A stretch of DNA of 64,000 bases from Pseudomonas psychrophila HA-4 (GCF_000282975.1 NZ_ALJC01000006.1:62001-126000), one strand, 5' to 3'; counted from the stretch's first letter, positions 52,988 to 62,345 are shown. A program made the numbers and translations. The notes: generated by a model from the sequence alone, not told the origin.

Positions 52988-54064
52988 TCAGGATGCAGCT
53001 TCCTGTGCTTTAGCAATGGAGCGGCTGCGAACCCAGTTGAAGCAAATAGCGAGAATCAGGGCAGAACCCACATAGCCGAGTAGCGGATAGACAGTGCCCA
53101 CCAATTTACTAAAGCCCCCCAGGCTCAAGCCCAAACCTATGCAGACCGTGACCGCGCTAATCAACTTGAAACGGCTAGTTTCTGGTTTAGCAAAGCGGGC
53201 GCTGAATGCAAAAAACATCCCCACGGCCGTACTGTAGATCATGCAAACCAGTGCCAACGCCATCACGACCGAAAGCATTGGCGAGATTCGCGCTGCCAGC
53301 GCAAGAGTAGGCATTTCGATGTCTTGCAGCTGATTGATATTGGCAAACAGCCCGATGTTCAGCAGCAAGATCAGCGCCCCCAGACCAAGGCCGCCGAGTA
53401 TGCCGCCGAGTGCGGCAGCCTTGGGTTGCTGGGTCATCCCACCAATAACAGCCAGCATCGGAAAACCGACAGCAATGTTGAAGGACGCATACAACAAGGC
53501 ACCTACAAACCAGTTACCTGTGACCGTTTCGTTGTTCTCGCGTGCCACCGCATCGAGGGTTTCGATGGGGGCGTTGTAACTGAAAATCGAGTAAGTGGTG
53601 ATGATCAGCACCATCGCCAGCAAGAAGGGCATGACCACACTGATCAAGTCGATGATGCGCTTCACGTTCATGCACAACGTGGCAATCACCAAAACCATCA
53701 TCAGCGCGCCACCGAACAAGGGAGGCAGATCGTACTCCTGGGAAAAGATCGAGCCGCTACCGGCCAACATCACCACGCCGACGCCGTACAGGAAGAAAGA
53801 CAGCACTACGTCGACGACCAGGCCGAGGCGTGCTCCAAACAGAACGTAGAGAACCTCCTTGTGCGAGCTCGCTTGCATCTTTGAGCTCATTCGAGCGATT
53901 TGCATGCCCAGGAAGGCAAACATCAAACCGCTCACCAGAGTGCCGACAATACCTATAAGCCCATAGCCGGTGAAAAACTGAAGTACCTCCTGCCCAGAGG
54001 CAAATCCACCACCAATAACAACGGACATGTAAGCAAGGGCAATCTGGATCGATTGTTTATTCAT
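52988..54064 (-). CDS. YkvI-like membrane protein (APC-type permease)
   Basis: A 358-residue protein with about ten segments, similar to the YkvI family (SIQIALAYMSVVIGGGFASGQEVLQFFTGYGLIGIVGTLVSGLMFAFLGM). The N-terminal GGGFASGQE stretch with an unwound helix is an APC-fold mark. Substrate unknown; amino acids or amines are possible. ATG at 54,064 follows GAGA; Met codons at 54,079 and further upstream are alternatives. Confidence 0.75.
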   Translation of the reverse strand: MNKQSIQIALAYMSVVIGGGFASGQEVLQFFTGYGLIGIVGTLVSGLMFAFLGMQIARMSSKMQASSHKEVLYVLFGARLGLVVDVVLSFFLYGVGVVMLAGSGSIFSQEYDLPPLFGGALMMVLVIATLCMNVKRIIDLISVVMPFLLAMVLIITTYSIFSYNAPIETLDAVARENNETVTGNWFVGALLYASFNIAVGFPMLAVIGGMTQQPKAAALGGILGGLGLGALILLLNIGLFANINQLQDIEMPTLALAARISPMLSVVMALALVCMIYSTAVGMFFAFSARFAKPETSRFKLISAVTVCIGLGLSLGGFSKLVGTVYPLLGYVGSALILAICFNWVRSRSIAKAQEAAS

Positions 54065-54535
54065 TAAACTATTTCTCATTCTTAGACTTATTAGATGCAT
54101 GGCAATGAGAGGCGGTGACGGCTTCTCATTTCCAAGGAGCAACTCGCTTCTGTACAGAACAACCCTGAACGCAGGTTTATTGTTTTAAACATGGGTAAGG
54201 GCCCGCCCGCAGTATAGGAAGTGTTAAGCAGGTTTTTTAACTATATAAATCAATTTATCCAGTGACAAACAGGCAACAAGCCTCCTAAAACAGCACAAAA
54301 CCATTAAACATGGGTATAAAAACAGCATATTCACTAGAAACATTAAGAAACAAGTAGTGTTATATAAATCAATCCCTTAGCGAACAATCACACAATGCTC
54401 GATTAATGATTGGCAGCTACTGACTTAATCAAAACCACCATTCAGCCCTTGAGCGAGCACGATTTCAGCCTTGCAATTGACCGAGTTGCGCGTCACCGCC
54501 AGCGATTGCTCTTGGCTCATTTACAGCCTGCTGAC
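54065..54535. other. A/T-rich gap upstream of the catabolic operon
   Basis: About 470 bases without a supported gene. It is A/T rich and carries no recognised terminator or repeat. A 31-codon minus-strand frame near 54,430-54,520 has no recognisable product. Confidence 0.45.
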
Positions 54536-54553
54536 TTGATCAAGTTTGATCAT
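54536..54553 (+). promoter_or_regulatory. Upstream activator site (TGATCA pair) for the dioxygenase operon
   Basis: TTGATCAAGTTTGATCAT carries two TGATCA palindromes 10 bases apart, about one helical turn. It lies 78 bases upstream of the -24 element at 54,628, typical for an enhancer of a sigma-54 activator. The same word occurs near the other two sigma-54 promoters in this locus. Confidence 0.6.
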
Positions 54554-54627
54554 AAAACTCATCACTTAAGGTAAGCCCTGCCTACTGTTCCACCTTCTCC
54601 GGCCCAGTAAATACAGCCTTTCCAGCC

Positions 54628-54646
54628 TTTGGCACAGCCTGTGCAA
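54628..54646 (+). promoter_or_regulatory. Sigma-54 promoter of the dioxygenase operon
   Basis: TTTGGCACAGCCTGTGCAA: the -24 TGGCAC and -12 TGC elements have GG and GC exactly 10 bases apart. One base of the -12 (G for T) departs from consensus. It lies about 67 bases before the first start codon of the operon. Confidence 0.7.
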
Positions 54647-54712
54647 ACGGTCTCTAATGCCTGGTTGCGCTTGCGTACCAGCCCTATAAAAAAAATGATC
54701 CGAGGCCTCTCC

Positions 54713-55234
54713 ATGTCCAATACCGTTAAGCCAAATGTTGTTCAACTGCCCCCTGAACCCCATGCCGCCATCGTTGATCGATACGCCCTGCACGGCGGTC
54801 ACATTGGCATCGGTGAAAACGAGTCACCCTGGGTGCCATTCGGCGACAGTGCTGCGATCCGTCACCTCAGCTTTGATGTTCGCACTGGCAGTGTCTGCAA
54901 CATTCTATGGGTCAAGGGTGGCGGTCGCATTGGTACCCACCGCCACCGCGCAGCCGTCTCAGCCGTCACGCTTGAAGGCAGTTGGGGCTATTACGAATAT
55001 GACTGGATTTCACAACCCGGCAGTTTCGTCTACGAAACACCCGGCACCGCACACACCCTCTATTCCGATGACCCTCAGGGCATGAAAGCGCTCTTCTGGA
55101 TTCACGGCCCCATCGAGTTTTTTGACGAACACGGCAATCACACCGAAACAACCGACGTTTTCTGGTTCATCAATCATTACGTCAGTCATTGCGAAAAACA
55201 TGGCTTGCCGATCAACAAGGCGTTGTTTCTATAA
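54713..55234 (+). CDS. 2,4'-dihydroxyacetophenone dioxygenase-like cupin
   Basis: A 173-residue cupin similar to 2,4'-dihydroxyacetophenone dioxygenase, an iron enzyme that splits the ketone side chain to 4-hydroxybenzoate and formate. His76 and His78 (GTHRHRA) and His114 (PGTAHTL) sit at the same numbers as the known metal ligands. It heads a four-gene operon with an SDR, an ADH and a VOC protein. Start ATG at 54,713 has GAGG eight bases upstream. The true substrate here is unknown and may be another hydroxyketone. Confidence 0.75.
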   Translation: MSNTVKPNVVQLPPEPHAAIVDRYALHGGHIGIGENESPWVPFGDSAAIRHLSFDVRTGSVCNILWVKGGGRIGTHRHRAAVSAVTLEGSWGYYEYDWISQPGSFVYETPGTAHTLYSDDPQGMKALFWIHGPIEFFDEHGNHTETTDVFWFINHYVSHCEKHGLPINKALFL

Positions 55235-55245
55235 AGGTGATTAGC

Positions 55246-56064
55246 ATGAAATGTTGGGAACGATTTGCCGTAGAAGGCCTGACGTGTGTGGTCACCGGGG
55301 CCGCCAGCGGCATTGGCCTGGCCTACGCCGAAGTCATGGCCGAAGCGGGCGCCAAGGTCACACTGCTGGACATTGATGGTGAGTTATTGCACGAGCAAGT
55401 GACGCGCCTGGCAGCCCAAGGCTTGGACGTGCACGGCGAGGTCGTGGACGCCACCGATCGCTCGGCGATGTATGCCTGCTTTGAGCGCATAGGGGAACGC
55501 TACGGTCGACTCGACGTGGTATTCGCCAATGCTGGCATCGACTCCGGCCCAGGCTTTCTCGACAGCGACGGCCAGCGCTGTGCACAAGGCGCCCTAGAAA
55601 ATCTTGAGGAAGCCCATTGGGACAAGGTACTGGCGACCAATCTGACCTCCGTGTTCACCACCCTGCGGGCAGCCGTGCGCTTGATGAAACCCAAAGGCTC
55701 TGGACGCATCATCGTTACCACCTCAAACGCTGCAATGATTAACGAAGCGATCGTCGGCACTCCCTACATGCCCGCGAAAGCTGGGGCAGCCTCGCTGGTG
55801 CGCCAAGCCGCCATGGAGTTGGCTCGTTTCGGCATTAACGTCAACGCCATCGCCCCCGGCCCCTTTGTCACCAATATCGCCGGGGGACGGCTGCGTAATC
55901 CCGCAGACCGTGCCGCCTTTGCACTGCGCGTCCCTCAACACCGAATTGCCAGCACCGAAGAGATCAAAGGTCTGGCGCTTTTCCTAGCGTCACCAGCCGC
56001 AAGCTACGTCACCGGCGCTCAGATCGTGATTGATGGCGGACAAATGCTCGGACGAGTTGATTGA
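55246..56064 (+). CDS. Short-chain dehydrogenase/reductase
   Basis: A 272-residue classical SDR with NAD(P) motif VTGAASGIGLAYAEVMAEAGA (17-37), acid LDIDGE at the end of beta-2 (favouring NAD+), NNAG-like FANAGIDSG and catalytic Tyr-x3-Lys in TPYMPAKAGA; the Ser is in TTSNAAM. It begins 11 bases after the cupin stop with an AAGGTGA site. It likely oxidises a hydroxyl group of the operon's substrate or an intermediate. Confidence 0.87.
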   Translation: MKCWERFAVEGLTCVVTGAASGIGLAYAEVMAEAGAKVTLLDIDGELLHEQVTRLAAQGLDVHGEVVDATDRSAMYACFERIGERYGRLDVVFANAGIDSGPGFLDSDGQRCAQGALENLEEAHWDKVLATNLTSVFTTLRAAVRLMKPKGSGRIIVTTSNAAMINEAIVGTPYMPAKAGAASLVRQAAMELARFGINVNAIAPGPFVTNIAGGRLRNPADRAAFALRVPQHRIASTEEIKGLALFLASPAASYVTGAQIVIDGGQMLGRVD

Positions 56065-56074
56065 GGAGACCACG

Positions 56075-57085
56075 ATGCAAGCAATTGTTTTCAAGGCTAT
56101 GCAGCAACCCTTACAACTGGCCACCCTACCCACTCCGACACCTCGGCCCGATGAGGTATTGATCGAAGTCTGCCGTTGCGGCATCTGTGGCAGCGACCTG
56201 CACATGACACATGACCCGGCGTTCGCCATTGCGCCAAACACTGTCCTAGGCCACGAATACAGTGGCCGCGTGATCGAATGCGGGTCACAGGTCAGCGGCC
56301 TGCGCGTTGGTGACCACGTAGCCGTGGCCCCGCTGCGCGGCTGCGGGCAGTGCGACAGTTGCCGCCGGGGCGAGCCCGCTTGGTGTTCGGATTTCAGCCT
56401 GCAAGGCGGTGGTTTTGCCGAATTTGCAACTGCCAAGGCTCACCAATGCGTGGTGCTCCCATCCAGTATCGGCTTAGCCGACAGCGCACTGGCTGAGCCA
56501 CTGGCTGTGGCGCTGCACGGGATTGCGCGCGCGCGGCTGCGTCCAGGCGCCAAGGTATTGATCTTGGGAGCAGGTGCTATTGGCTTGGCCGTCGCTTTTT
56601 GGGCGCGGCGCTTGGGGGCAGCCAAGGTCTGCATCACCGATCTGGGAGAGTGGCAGCGCGAGCGCGCTTTGCACCTGGGGGCCAGCACATTTCTGGTGAA
56701 TGACGCCAGCCTTGAGAGGCGTATTGTCGAAAGCCTGGGAGCGCCCCCAGACATTGTCTTTGAATGCGTCGGCCGCCCAGGGTTGATTGCCCAGGCCATA
56801 GAGTACGTGCGCCCTCGTGGCACGGTAGTCATCCTGGGACTGTGTACCGTGGCAGACAGTTTTGTGCCCTTTAAGGCGCTGTCCAAGGAGGTCAATCTGG
56901 TGACCTCAGCCTTCTTCAATCTCGACGAATTTCGCGCTGCCATCGACGTACTCGATAGCCCTCACGCGGTGCCTTTGGGGATGGTCAGCAACACCGTTTC
57001 GCTTGCGCAAATGCCGCAGGCCTTTGAAGCGCTTAGGCAACGCACTGATCAATGCAAGGTCATGGTTGCCCCTCAATTTTCCTGA
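56075..57085 (+). CDS. Zinc-dependent alcohol dehydrogenase (MDR family)
   Basis: A 336-residue medium-chain dehydrogenase. Catalytic zinc ligands: Cys in RCGICGSDLHM and GHEYSG (His-Glu); structural zinc: four Cys in CGQCDSCRRGEPAWC. Rossmann site LILGAGAIGLAVAFWARRLGA. Resembles 2,3-butanediol/sorbitol/threonine dehydrogenase types. ATG at 56,075 follows GAGGAG, 10 bases after the SDR stop; the operon supplies two oxidoreductases, possibly for diol or hydroxyketone steps. Confidence 0.87.
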   Translation: MQAIVFKAMQQPLQLATLPTPTPRPDEVLIEVCRCGICGSDLHMTHDPAFAIAPNTVLGHEYSGRVIECGSQVSGLRVGDHVAVAPLRGCGQCDSCRRGEPAWCSDFSLQGGGFAEFATAKAHQCVVLPSSIGLADSALAEPLAVALHGIARARLRPGAKVLILGAGAIGLAVAFWARRLGAAKVCITDLGEWQRERALHLGASTFLVNDASLERRIVESLGAPPDIVFECVGRPGLIAQAIEYVRPRGTVVILGLCTVADSFVPFKALSKEVNLVTSAFFNLDEFRAAIDVLDSPHAVPLGMVSNTVSLAQMPQAFEALRQRTDQCKVMVAPQFS

Positions 57086-57148
57086 TGATTTCAACCTGCT
57101 CGCAGCCCTTAGGCGGCGAGCACTCTAAACCTGTGCTGGAGAATCAAC

Positions 57149-57532
57149 ATGAGTGTGTACACCCACGTAACGGTCGGCAGTAATGACCTGGCCAAAGCGC
57201 GCCAGTTCTACGACATCGTGCTCGGCCAACTAGGCTTGAACAGGCTAATGGACTTGGAAGAAAACGGTTCGATCTGGGGCGATAAAACCCCCGCCTTCTT
57301 CGTGCTTCGCCCCGCCAATGGTGCGCCTGCAACTGTTGGCAACGGCGTGACTGTCAGCTTCCAGGCGCCGAATCGCGAAGTCGTGGCAAACTTTCACACC
57401 GCGGCCATATCCGCTGGCGGCCGCTGCGAAGGCCAGCCTGGTCCTCGCAGTTGGGCACCGCATGCCTACGCAGCCTATGCACGCGACCCGGATGGCAACA
57501 AGCTGGCTGTCTATTGCTTTGAACCCGCCTGA
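57149..57532 (+). CDS. VOC (glyoxalase/bleomycin-resistance) fold protein
   Basis: A 127-residue VOC-fold protein (VYTHVTVGSNDLAKARQFYDIVLGQLGL at the N-terminus, YARDPDGNKLAVYCFEPA at the C-terminus). The His near the N-terminus and Glu near the C-terminal end could bind a metal. VOC members include dioxygenases, isomerases and ligand binders. It closes the operon 63 bases after the ADH, so co-function is likely but the reaction is unknown. Confidence 0.82.
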   Translation: MSVYTHVTVGSNDLAKARQFYDIVLGQLGLNRLMDLEENGSIWGDKTPAFFVLRPANGAPATVGNGVTVSFQAPNREVVANFHTAAISAGGRCEGQPGPRSWAPHAYAAYARDPDGNKLAVYCFEPA

Positions 57533-57549
57533 TTCACGTTGAGTCAATG

Positions 57550-57583
57550 GCCCACACCTGCGGCAACCGCCGCCGGTGTGGGC
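57550..57583. terminator. Hairpin between the convergent operon and porin genes
   Basis: A 9-bp stem GCCCACACC / GGTGTGGGC (57,550-57,558 and 57,575-57,583) with inner GCGG/CCGC pairing, 17 bases after the VOC stop and 8 bases before the porin stop. No clear T run on either strand, so termination is plausible but not assured. Confidence 0.5.
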
Positions 57584-57590
57584 TCATGCG

Positions 57591-58883
57591 TTACAGCCCC
57601 AATGCCGTGCCCAAGTCGTACATCACCTCCAAAGCAATTACCGCACCGTTGCCGCTCACCGGCGCCTGCGGGTTGTAAAAGTTGTCTGGGTTGAAGACAT
57701 ATTGCACGCTGGGCTCCAACGCCAAGTCGCGAGTCACTTGCCAATGGGTATTGAGCTCAATACGCGAGACACCCCGCCGCGTACGCTCATTCTCTCCCGT
57801 CGCCAGCAAGCGCGTTTGCTCCTGCCACTTCGCCTGACGTGCTCCAAGGAGCAAATAACTGGCCTTTAAATTGATACTGTCCTGAGGCCGATCAAAAGGT
57901 CCCAGCCGGGTGATTCCCACCTCGGCGAAGTGCTCAAACGGCTGCATGTCATCGGCGCTCCACGACCAAGAGCCGAACCATTGCCACGCTTTTTCCGGCA
58001 CCCGCGCATCGCCCTCGCGAGCCAGGGTTTGACGAAACTTGAAAAGTAATCCACTGCTGCCCCGACGAGACTTGCCATCTAGCGGGTCGGTCTGCTCGCC
58101 GCTGTTGTAAAAACCATTGAACTCATAATGGTAGGCGTATGGGGTCTGATCGAAGCCCTGCTCACCGCCCCATCCGGCCAATATCGACACACCGCTGGCA
58201 TCGCCCGGGTCCCAATCAAAACCTTTGGTGTCCTTGAAATAATGCTGTGGGTTGGACTCGAACACGCCAGCATGCACATACCGCCCTTGGTCTGCTCGAT
58301 AGCGCGAATACAAACTCCAACTGCCATAAGGGAACGGCAAGATACCCGTGGAGTTATCGATGACAGGATCGTTGCAGGTCACCACGTTGTTGCAGTTAGA
58401 CATGTAGAAGTGCTGCTTGGCATTGCTACGGCCCACCACCAACTCCAGACGGTCTTCTAGCAGGCGCTGATTCCAAGTGAATCGCGCCAAATAACCGGAA
58501 TCGATGTCGTTGTGCATGGGCGCTCCAGCAAAAAAGCTACCGGCCTTACCCTGCCAACTGTCCTGTGCTGGCTGACCTTCGCCCCGCATCCACGGAAAGA
58601 ACACGTACTGAAAAGACACTGAAGCCCCTTCAATACCAGCTAACTTGGCCATGTCCGCCTCGGCGCCTGCGAACACGTTGCCGCTGTTGCCATACCTATA
58701 CGGCTGCGGGCCGGTGTTCAGGTTCTTCACCGAGAGATTCCAGACCTGCAGGTTGAGTTTGATCGCATCCTCGGGTGCCAGGGCCTCAGCCATTAACGAG
58801 GTGCTGGCAAGTGACAGGAGTAATGCAGACAGAGGGGTAAGGCAAATCCCGGACATAGGCATGCTGCGCTGCTTAGCAATCAT
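57591..58883 (-). CDS. OprB-family outer-membrane porin
   Basis: A 430-residue outer-membrane protein of the OprB carbohydrate porin type. Signal peptide (about 1-33, ending TSLMAEA), then beta strands such as VSFQYVFFPWMRGEGQPAQD, WSLYSRYRADQGRYVHAGVFE and the terminal VIALEVMYDLGTALGL. Such porins admit sugars or aromatic compounds. It faces the dioxygenase operon and has its own sigma-54 promoter, so it likely admits the substrate of that operon. ATG at 58,883 follows GAGAGAG. Confidence 0.82.
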   Translation of the reverse strand: MIAKQRSMPMSGICLTPLSALLLSLASTSLMAEALAPEDAIKLNLQVWNLSVKNLNTGPQPYRYGNSGNVFAGAEADMAKLAGIEGASVSFQYVFFPWMRGEGQPAQDSWQGKAGSFFAGAPMHNDIDSGYLARFTWNQRLLEDRLELVVGRSNAKQHFYMSNCNNVVTCNDPVIDNSTGILPFPYGSWSLYSRYRADQGRYVHAGVFESNPQHYFKDTKGFDWDPGDASGVSILAGWGGEQGFDQTPYAYHYEFNGFYNSGEQTDPLDGKSRRGSSGLLFKFRQTLAREGDARVPEKAWQWFGSWSWSADDMQPFEHFAEVGITRLGPFDRPQDSINLKASYLLLGARQAKWQEQTRLLATGENERTRRGVSRIELNTHWQVTRDLALEPSVQYVFNPDNFYNPQAPVSGNGAVIALEVMYDLGTALGL

Positions 58884-58940
58884 GATGCTCTCTCTATTGT
58901 TGTCATTATCAAGAGCGGCCATCGGGCCGCGAGAGCTACA

Positions 58941-58957
58941 TCGCAAAGGCTATGCCA
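58941..58957 (-). promoter_or_regulatory. Sigma-54 promoter of the porin gene
   Basis: Minus strand TGGCATAGCCTTTGCGA: -24 TGGCAT and -12 TTGC with GG and GC exactly 10 bases apart, a near-consensus match. It lies about 60-75 bases before the porin start. Confidence 0.7.
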
Positions 58958-59021
58958 GCACTGCTGGCCACCGGCAACACCTTTAAATTCGGGCGTGCGG
59001 TGGCCTTTGAGGCGAAAAACA

Positions 59022-59062
59022 TTTGATCAATTCAATCGGTTTTGATCATCCTCAATGATCAA
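59022..59062 (-). promoter_or_regulatory. Upstream activator sites (three TGATCA words) for the porin promoter
   Basis: Three TGATCA palindromes, starting at about 59,025, 59,044 and 59,056, within 65-105 bases of the porin -24 element. The outermost overlaps the stop of the regulator gene, so the regulator's own 3' end doubles as its enhancer. Confidence 0.55.
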
Positions 59063-60828
59063 GCCAAACCATAGGTCTTGAGCCGATACGCCAGTTGCGG
59101 TCGTGTCACGCCTAATTGCCGTGCAGCGGCCGAGAGATTACCCGCGCAGGTCTGCAGCACGTGCCGGTAATGCTCCACTTGCTGGCACTGGATCGATTGC
59201 TTGAGCTGCGACATGGGCGATGCGTTTAGATCCAACTCGGTCCCGCTGGCCTGGGGCGATGACACGCCCAAGCTGCCGTCGCCTCCTATGCTCAAACCGG
59301 GGCGCGGTGCCTGCTCCCCGTTGGGAAACAGGTGCTGAGTTCGAACTGAAGCATTGTTGGGGGCCGCAATCACCCCGCGCTCCACCAGATTTTGCAGCTC
59401 GCGTATGTTGCCGGGGTAATCGTGATTAAGCAGGGCTTCAACGGCTTGCGCGCTAAAACCGGTAACCTGCTTGCCATGCAGCGTTGTGAAGTGCTTAAAG
59501 AAATGCTCCATCAGCAACGGTATGTCATCACGACGTTCTCGCAACGGCGGTAGATGAATAGGAAAGACGTTGAGTCGGAAAAACAGATCCTCGCGAAAGG
59601 TGCCTTGAGCGATAGCGGTACGCAGGTTGATGTTAGTGGCCGCAACCACCCGCAAATCAACCTTGATTGGCTTGCTGCCTCCGACTCGCTCGATCTCCCC
59701 CTCTTGTAAGGCGCGTAGCAGCTTACTCTGCGCACTCAAGCTCAACGCCTGGATTTCATCGAGAAACAGCGTGCCACCCGAAGCGCGTTCAAAGCGCCCT
59801 GCCCGCGCTTGAGTCGCCCCCGTGTAAGCACCCTTTTCGGCACCGAACAATTCGGCCTCCAATAAACTCTCCGGCAGCGAAGCGCAATTGACCGCCACCA
59901 ACGGCTGATCAGCTCGTGGGCTGAGTCGGTGCAAACATTTGGCAAATACTTCCTTACCAACACCTGACTCACCACTAAAGAGCACGGTGGCACGCGTTGG
60001 GGCAACCTGCGCGATCTGATGGCGCGCGACGCTGAATGCCGCCGAGATGCCCACCATATCGTCCTGCACTGGGAGGCTGCTGATGGTGGTGGTCGCTGTA
60101 GTACTGGCAGGTTGTGGCGCGTCGCTTTCCGTTGAGGACCAGATCGAATTCATCCGGATGAAATGGGCTGGGTCCCAATATCGTTGGGCCTCACTGTGCT
60201 CATGGTGAGGCAAGCGGTCGGCGGTATCTCCAACAATTCGACAAATGCTGCCACCTGCTGCAACGCATTCCACTTCGCGGTACACCACCAGTTTGCCTAT
60301 AAACGCGCTGGCATAACCCGCCGCGTAACCCAGGGTCATCCAGCACACGGCCTCGTCACCAATACCGTAGTGCGCAATATGCTCGTGGGCTTCGCGAGAG
60401 TCATGCCACAGGTATTCGCCATGAAAATGGCCCTTCTCGATGTTCAGATCCAGGTCGACCGTTTCCACCCGCACCATGCCTTGCAAGGCATGCAGGCGAC
60501 CGCCAGCAATGAATGAACTGCGCTCGTCGCCGCTTGGCCAACGCTTGCGCACTAAGGCGGCATCCTGGGTACCCGCGGAATAGCCAATACGCATCAACAT
60601 GCGCTTGGCGCCCTCATGGCCAACGCTCTCGATCAATTCTTGGCGCAGCGCTCCCAGTGCTGTGGAGTGCAGCATGACCATGCTCTGATCATCCAGCCAG
60701 ATACGCGCATCCTCATCGGAAAAGCGCAGAAACCGGCGAAGGTCTGCGGGTGTTGGGGCGCAGGTTTCATAGCCTTGCACGAGGCGAGCAGGCTGATGAT
60801 GGGTAACCGTCTGAGGCGAGCGATTCAT
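59059..60828 (-). CDS. Sigma-54-dependent activator, XylR/DmpR type with V4R sensor
   Basis: A 589-residue activator. Domains: XylR N-terminal plus V4R effector region (about 30-205, [47 protein letters not shown] core and [13 protein letters not shown]), AAA+ domain with Walker A GESGVGKE (286-293), sigma-54 contact loop GAYTGA (333-338, usual GAFTGA), Walker B LFLDEI (354-359), and a Fis HTH at the C-terminus ([25 protein letters not shown]). The V4R part usually binds an aromatic effector directly. It is flanked by the porin and MFS genes it probably controls. Confidence 0.9.
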   Translation of the reverse strand: MNRSPQTVTHHQPARLVQGYETCAPTPADLRRFLRFSDEDARIWLDDQSMVMLHSTALGALRQELIESVGHEGAKRMLMRIGYSAGTQDAALVRKRWPSGDERSSFIAGGRLHALQGMVRVETVDLDLNIEKGHFHGEYLWHDSREAHEHIAHYGIGDEAVCWMTLGYAAGYASAFIGKLVVYREVECVAAGGSICRIVGDTADRLPHHEHSEAQRYWDPAHFIRMNSIWSSTESDAPQPASTTATTTISSLPVQDDMVGISAAFSVARHQIAQVAPTRATVLFSGESGVGKEVFAKCLHRLSPRADQPLVAVNCASLPESLLEAELFGAEKGAYTGATQARAGRFERASGGTLFLDEIQALSLSAQSKLLRALQEGEIERVGGSKPIKVDLRVVAATNINLRTAIAQGTFREDLFFRLNVFPIHLPPLRERRDDIPLLMEHFFKHFTTLHGKQVTGFSAQAVEALLNHDYPGNIRELQNLVERGVIAAPNNASVRTQHLFPNGEQAPRPGLSIGGDGSLGVSSPQASGTELDLNASPMSQLKQSIQCQQVEHYRHVLQTCAGNLSAAARQLGVTRPQLAYRLKTYGLA

Positions 60829-60892
60829 GCAATCTCCTAATTATTTTTGTTTTCCACCGCACGTGGCCGCGAAGGGAATTGGAGGCATCGGA

Positions 60893-60934
60893 TTTGATCA
60901 TCAATTTTTTCCCACCTTCATCAACGAAGATCAA
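60893..60934 (+). promoter_or_regulatory. Upstream activator site for the MFS promoter
   Basis: TTTGATCATCAA (60,893-60,904) and GATCAA (60,929-60,934) lie 67-108 bases upstream of the -24 element at 61,001. The words match those near the other two sigma-54 promoters of the cluster. The site is also close to the regulator's 5' end, where it could allow autoregulation. Confidence 0.5.
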
Positions 60935-60999
60935 GGTAGAAGCGCTGCAGAGCTCTTTAAAACTGTTTAACTTCAATAAGTTAGCTAATTAAATGAGTA

Positions 61000-61016
61000 C
61001 TGGCCTGCCCTTTGCT
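61000..61016 (+). promoter_or_regulatory. Sigma-54 promoter of the MFS transporter gene
   Basis: CTGGCCTGCCCTTTGCT: -24 TGGCC and -12 TTGCT with GG and GC exactly 10 bases apart. It lies about 70 bases before the MFS start codon at 61,086. Confidence 0.65.
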
Positions 61017-61085
61017 ATGTCATTGCCGACTGAGGCGTAACTCGCATCAGTCAACCCATAACAATAATCATGCCGGAGATTCACC

Positions 61086-62345
61086 ATGCGCCGCTGGTTC
61101 TCTCATTATGAAAACCGTCTGTTGTTTGTTCTTAGCCTGAGCTTTGGCTTTGTTTTCTTTGATCGAAATGCCATGAGTTTCCTGGCGCCCTTCGTGGCGA
61201 AAGACCTTAATTTAAGTAACACACAGATCGGCCTGCTGGTATCGGCACTTTCCCTAACTTGGGCACTGTCGGGCTACCTGCTGGGCGCCCAGTCGGACCG
61301 CAGCGGTCGTCGTAAACCGTATTTGCTGGTGGCGGTCATTGTCTTTTCAGCTTGCTCATTCATCTCTGGCCTCGCGGGTTCATTCTTCATGCTACTCGCC
61401 GCACGCTTGTTGATGGGCGTGGCCGAGGGGCCAATTCTGCCCATCTCGCAAACACTGATGGCCATGAACTCGACCCCGACACGACGGGGCCAGAACATGG
61501 GCATCATGCAGAACTTCGGCAGCAACCTGCTGGGCTCGTGCATTGCCCCGCTGGTGCTGGTGGCGATCGCCAGCCATTACGACTGGCGACTGGCTTTCTT
61601 CGTGGCCGGGATCCCCGGTCTAATGGCGGCGTGGTTGATCTGGAAGTACGTCAAAGAGCCCAAAGCCGTCATCGCCCCGGTAGCGACAACGATTACGGCC
61701 CCTGGCAATGACGCGCTGCGTGATCTACTGCGCTATCGCAACGTCTGGCTAAGCATGCTGATTGCTTGTTTTTATGTGGCATGGATGGTCCTGGGCTGGG
61801 CCTTTATGCCGGTGTACTACATGAATGAGCGCCATTTTAGTTCAACAGAAATGGGCATTCTGATGAGCGTACTGGGTGCCAGCGCGACGATTTGCAGCTA
61901 CATCGTGCCCGCACTCTCAGACCGCCTAGGACGTCGAACCGTGGTTGTCGTGTTTTCCTTGATCGGGGCGCTCACACCGTTGGCGGCCCTGTACTTCGAC
62001 GGGCCTTTCTGGATGCTGTGCCTGATTCTTTTTCTGACGTGGTCAGCCAGCGGAGTGGCGCCTATTTTTATGGCCACCATCCCTTCCGAAACAGTCCCCG
62101 CGCACCGCATCGCTGCTTGCGTGGGGTTAGTGATGGGCATGGGGGAAATCGTCGGGGGTGTTCTGAGCCCGATCGCCGGCGGATGGTTGGCTGACATCGC
62201 TGGGCTGAGCGCGCCTCTAATGTTGCAGGCTGCTTGTGCAGTGGTCGTGGGCCTATTAGGCCTATGGCTGCACGAAACCGCCCCATTGCGAGCCAAGCAC
62301 TCACAGCAGGACGGACTAACGGTCAAAGATGCCACGCGTCCCTGA
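61086..62345 (+). CDS. MFS transporter
   Basis: A 419-residue major facilitator protein with 12 segments. Loop 2-3 motif GAQSDRSGRRKPYLL and its repeat DRLGRRTVVVV in the second half are MFS A motifs; the N-terminal part FFDRNAMSFLAPFVAKDLNLSN resembles organic-acid and aromatic-acid anion transporters. Its position beside a sigma-54 activator with an aromatic-type sensor suggests uptake of the operon's substrate or an acid product. Confidence 0.83.
   Translation: MRRWFSHYENRLLFVLSLSFGFVFFDRNAMSFLAPFVAKDLNLSNTQIGLLVSALSLTWALSGYLLGAQSDRSGRRKPYLLVAVIVFSACSFISGLAGSFFMLLAARLLMGVAEGPILPISQTLMAMNSTPTRRGQNMGIMQNFGSNLLGSCIAPLVLVAIASHYDWRLAFFVAGIPGLMAAWLIWKYVKEPKAVIAPVATTITAPGNDALRDLLRYRNVWLSMLIACFYVAWMVLGWAFMPVYYMNERHFSSTEMGILMSVLGASATICSYIVPALSDRLGRRTVVVVFSLIGALTPLAALYFDGPFWMLCLILFLTWSASGVAPIFMATIPSETVPAHRIAACVGLVMGMGEIVGGVLSPIAGGWLADIAGLSAPLMLQAACAVVVGLLGLWLHETAPLRAKHSQQDGLTVKDATRP

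Noticed and set aside
53324..53884. A 186-codon plus-strand frame rich in Gln/His/Asp opposite the YkvI-like gene
   Set aside because: It is the reverse complement of a membrane protein gene with no ribosome site and no recognisable product.
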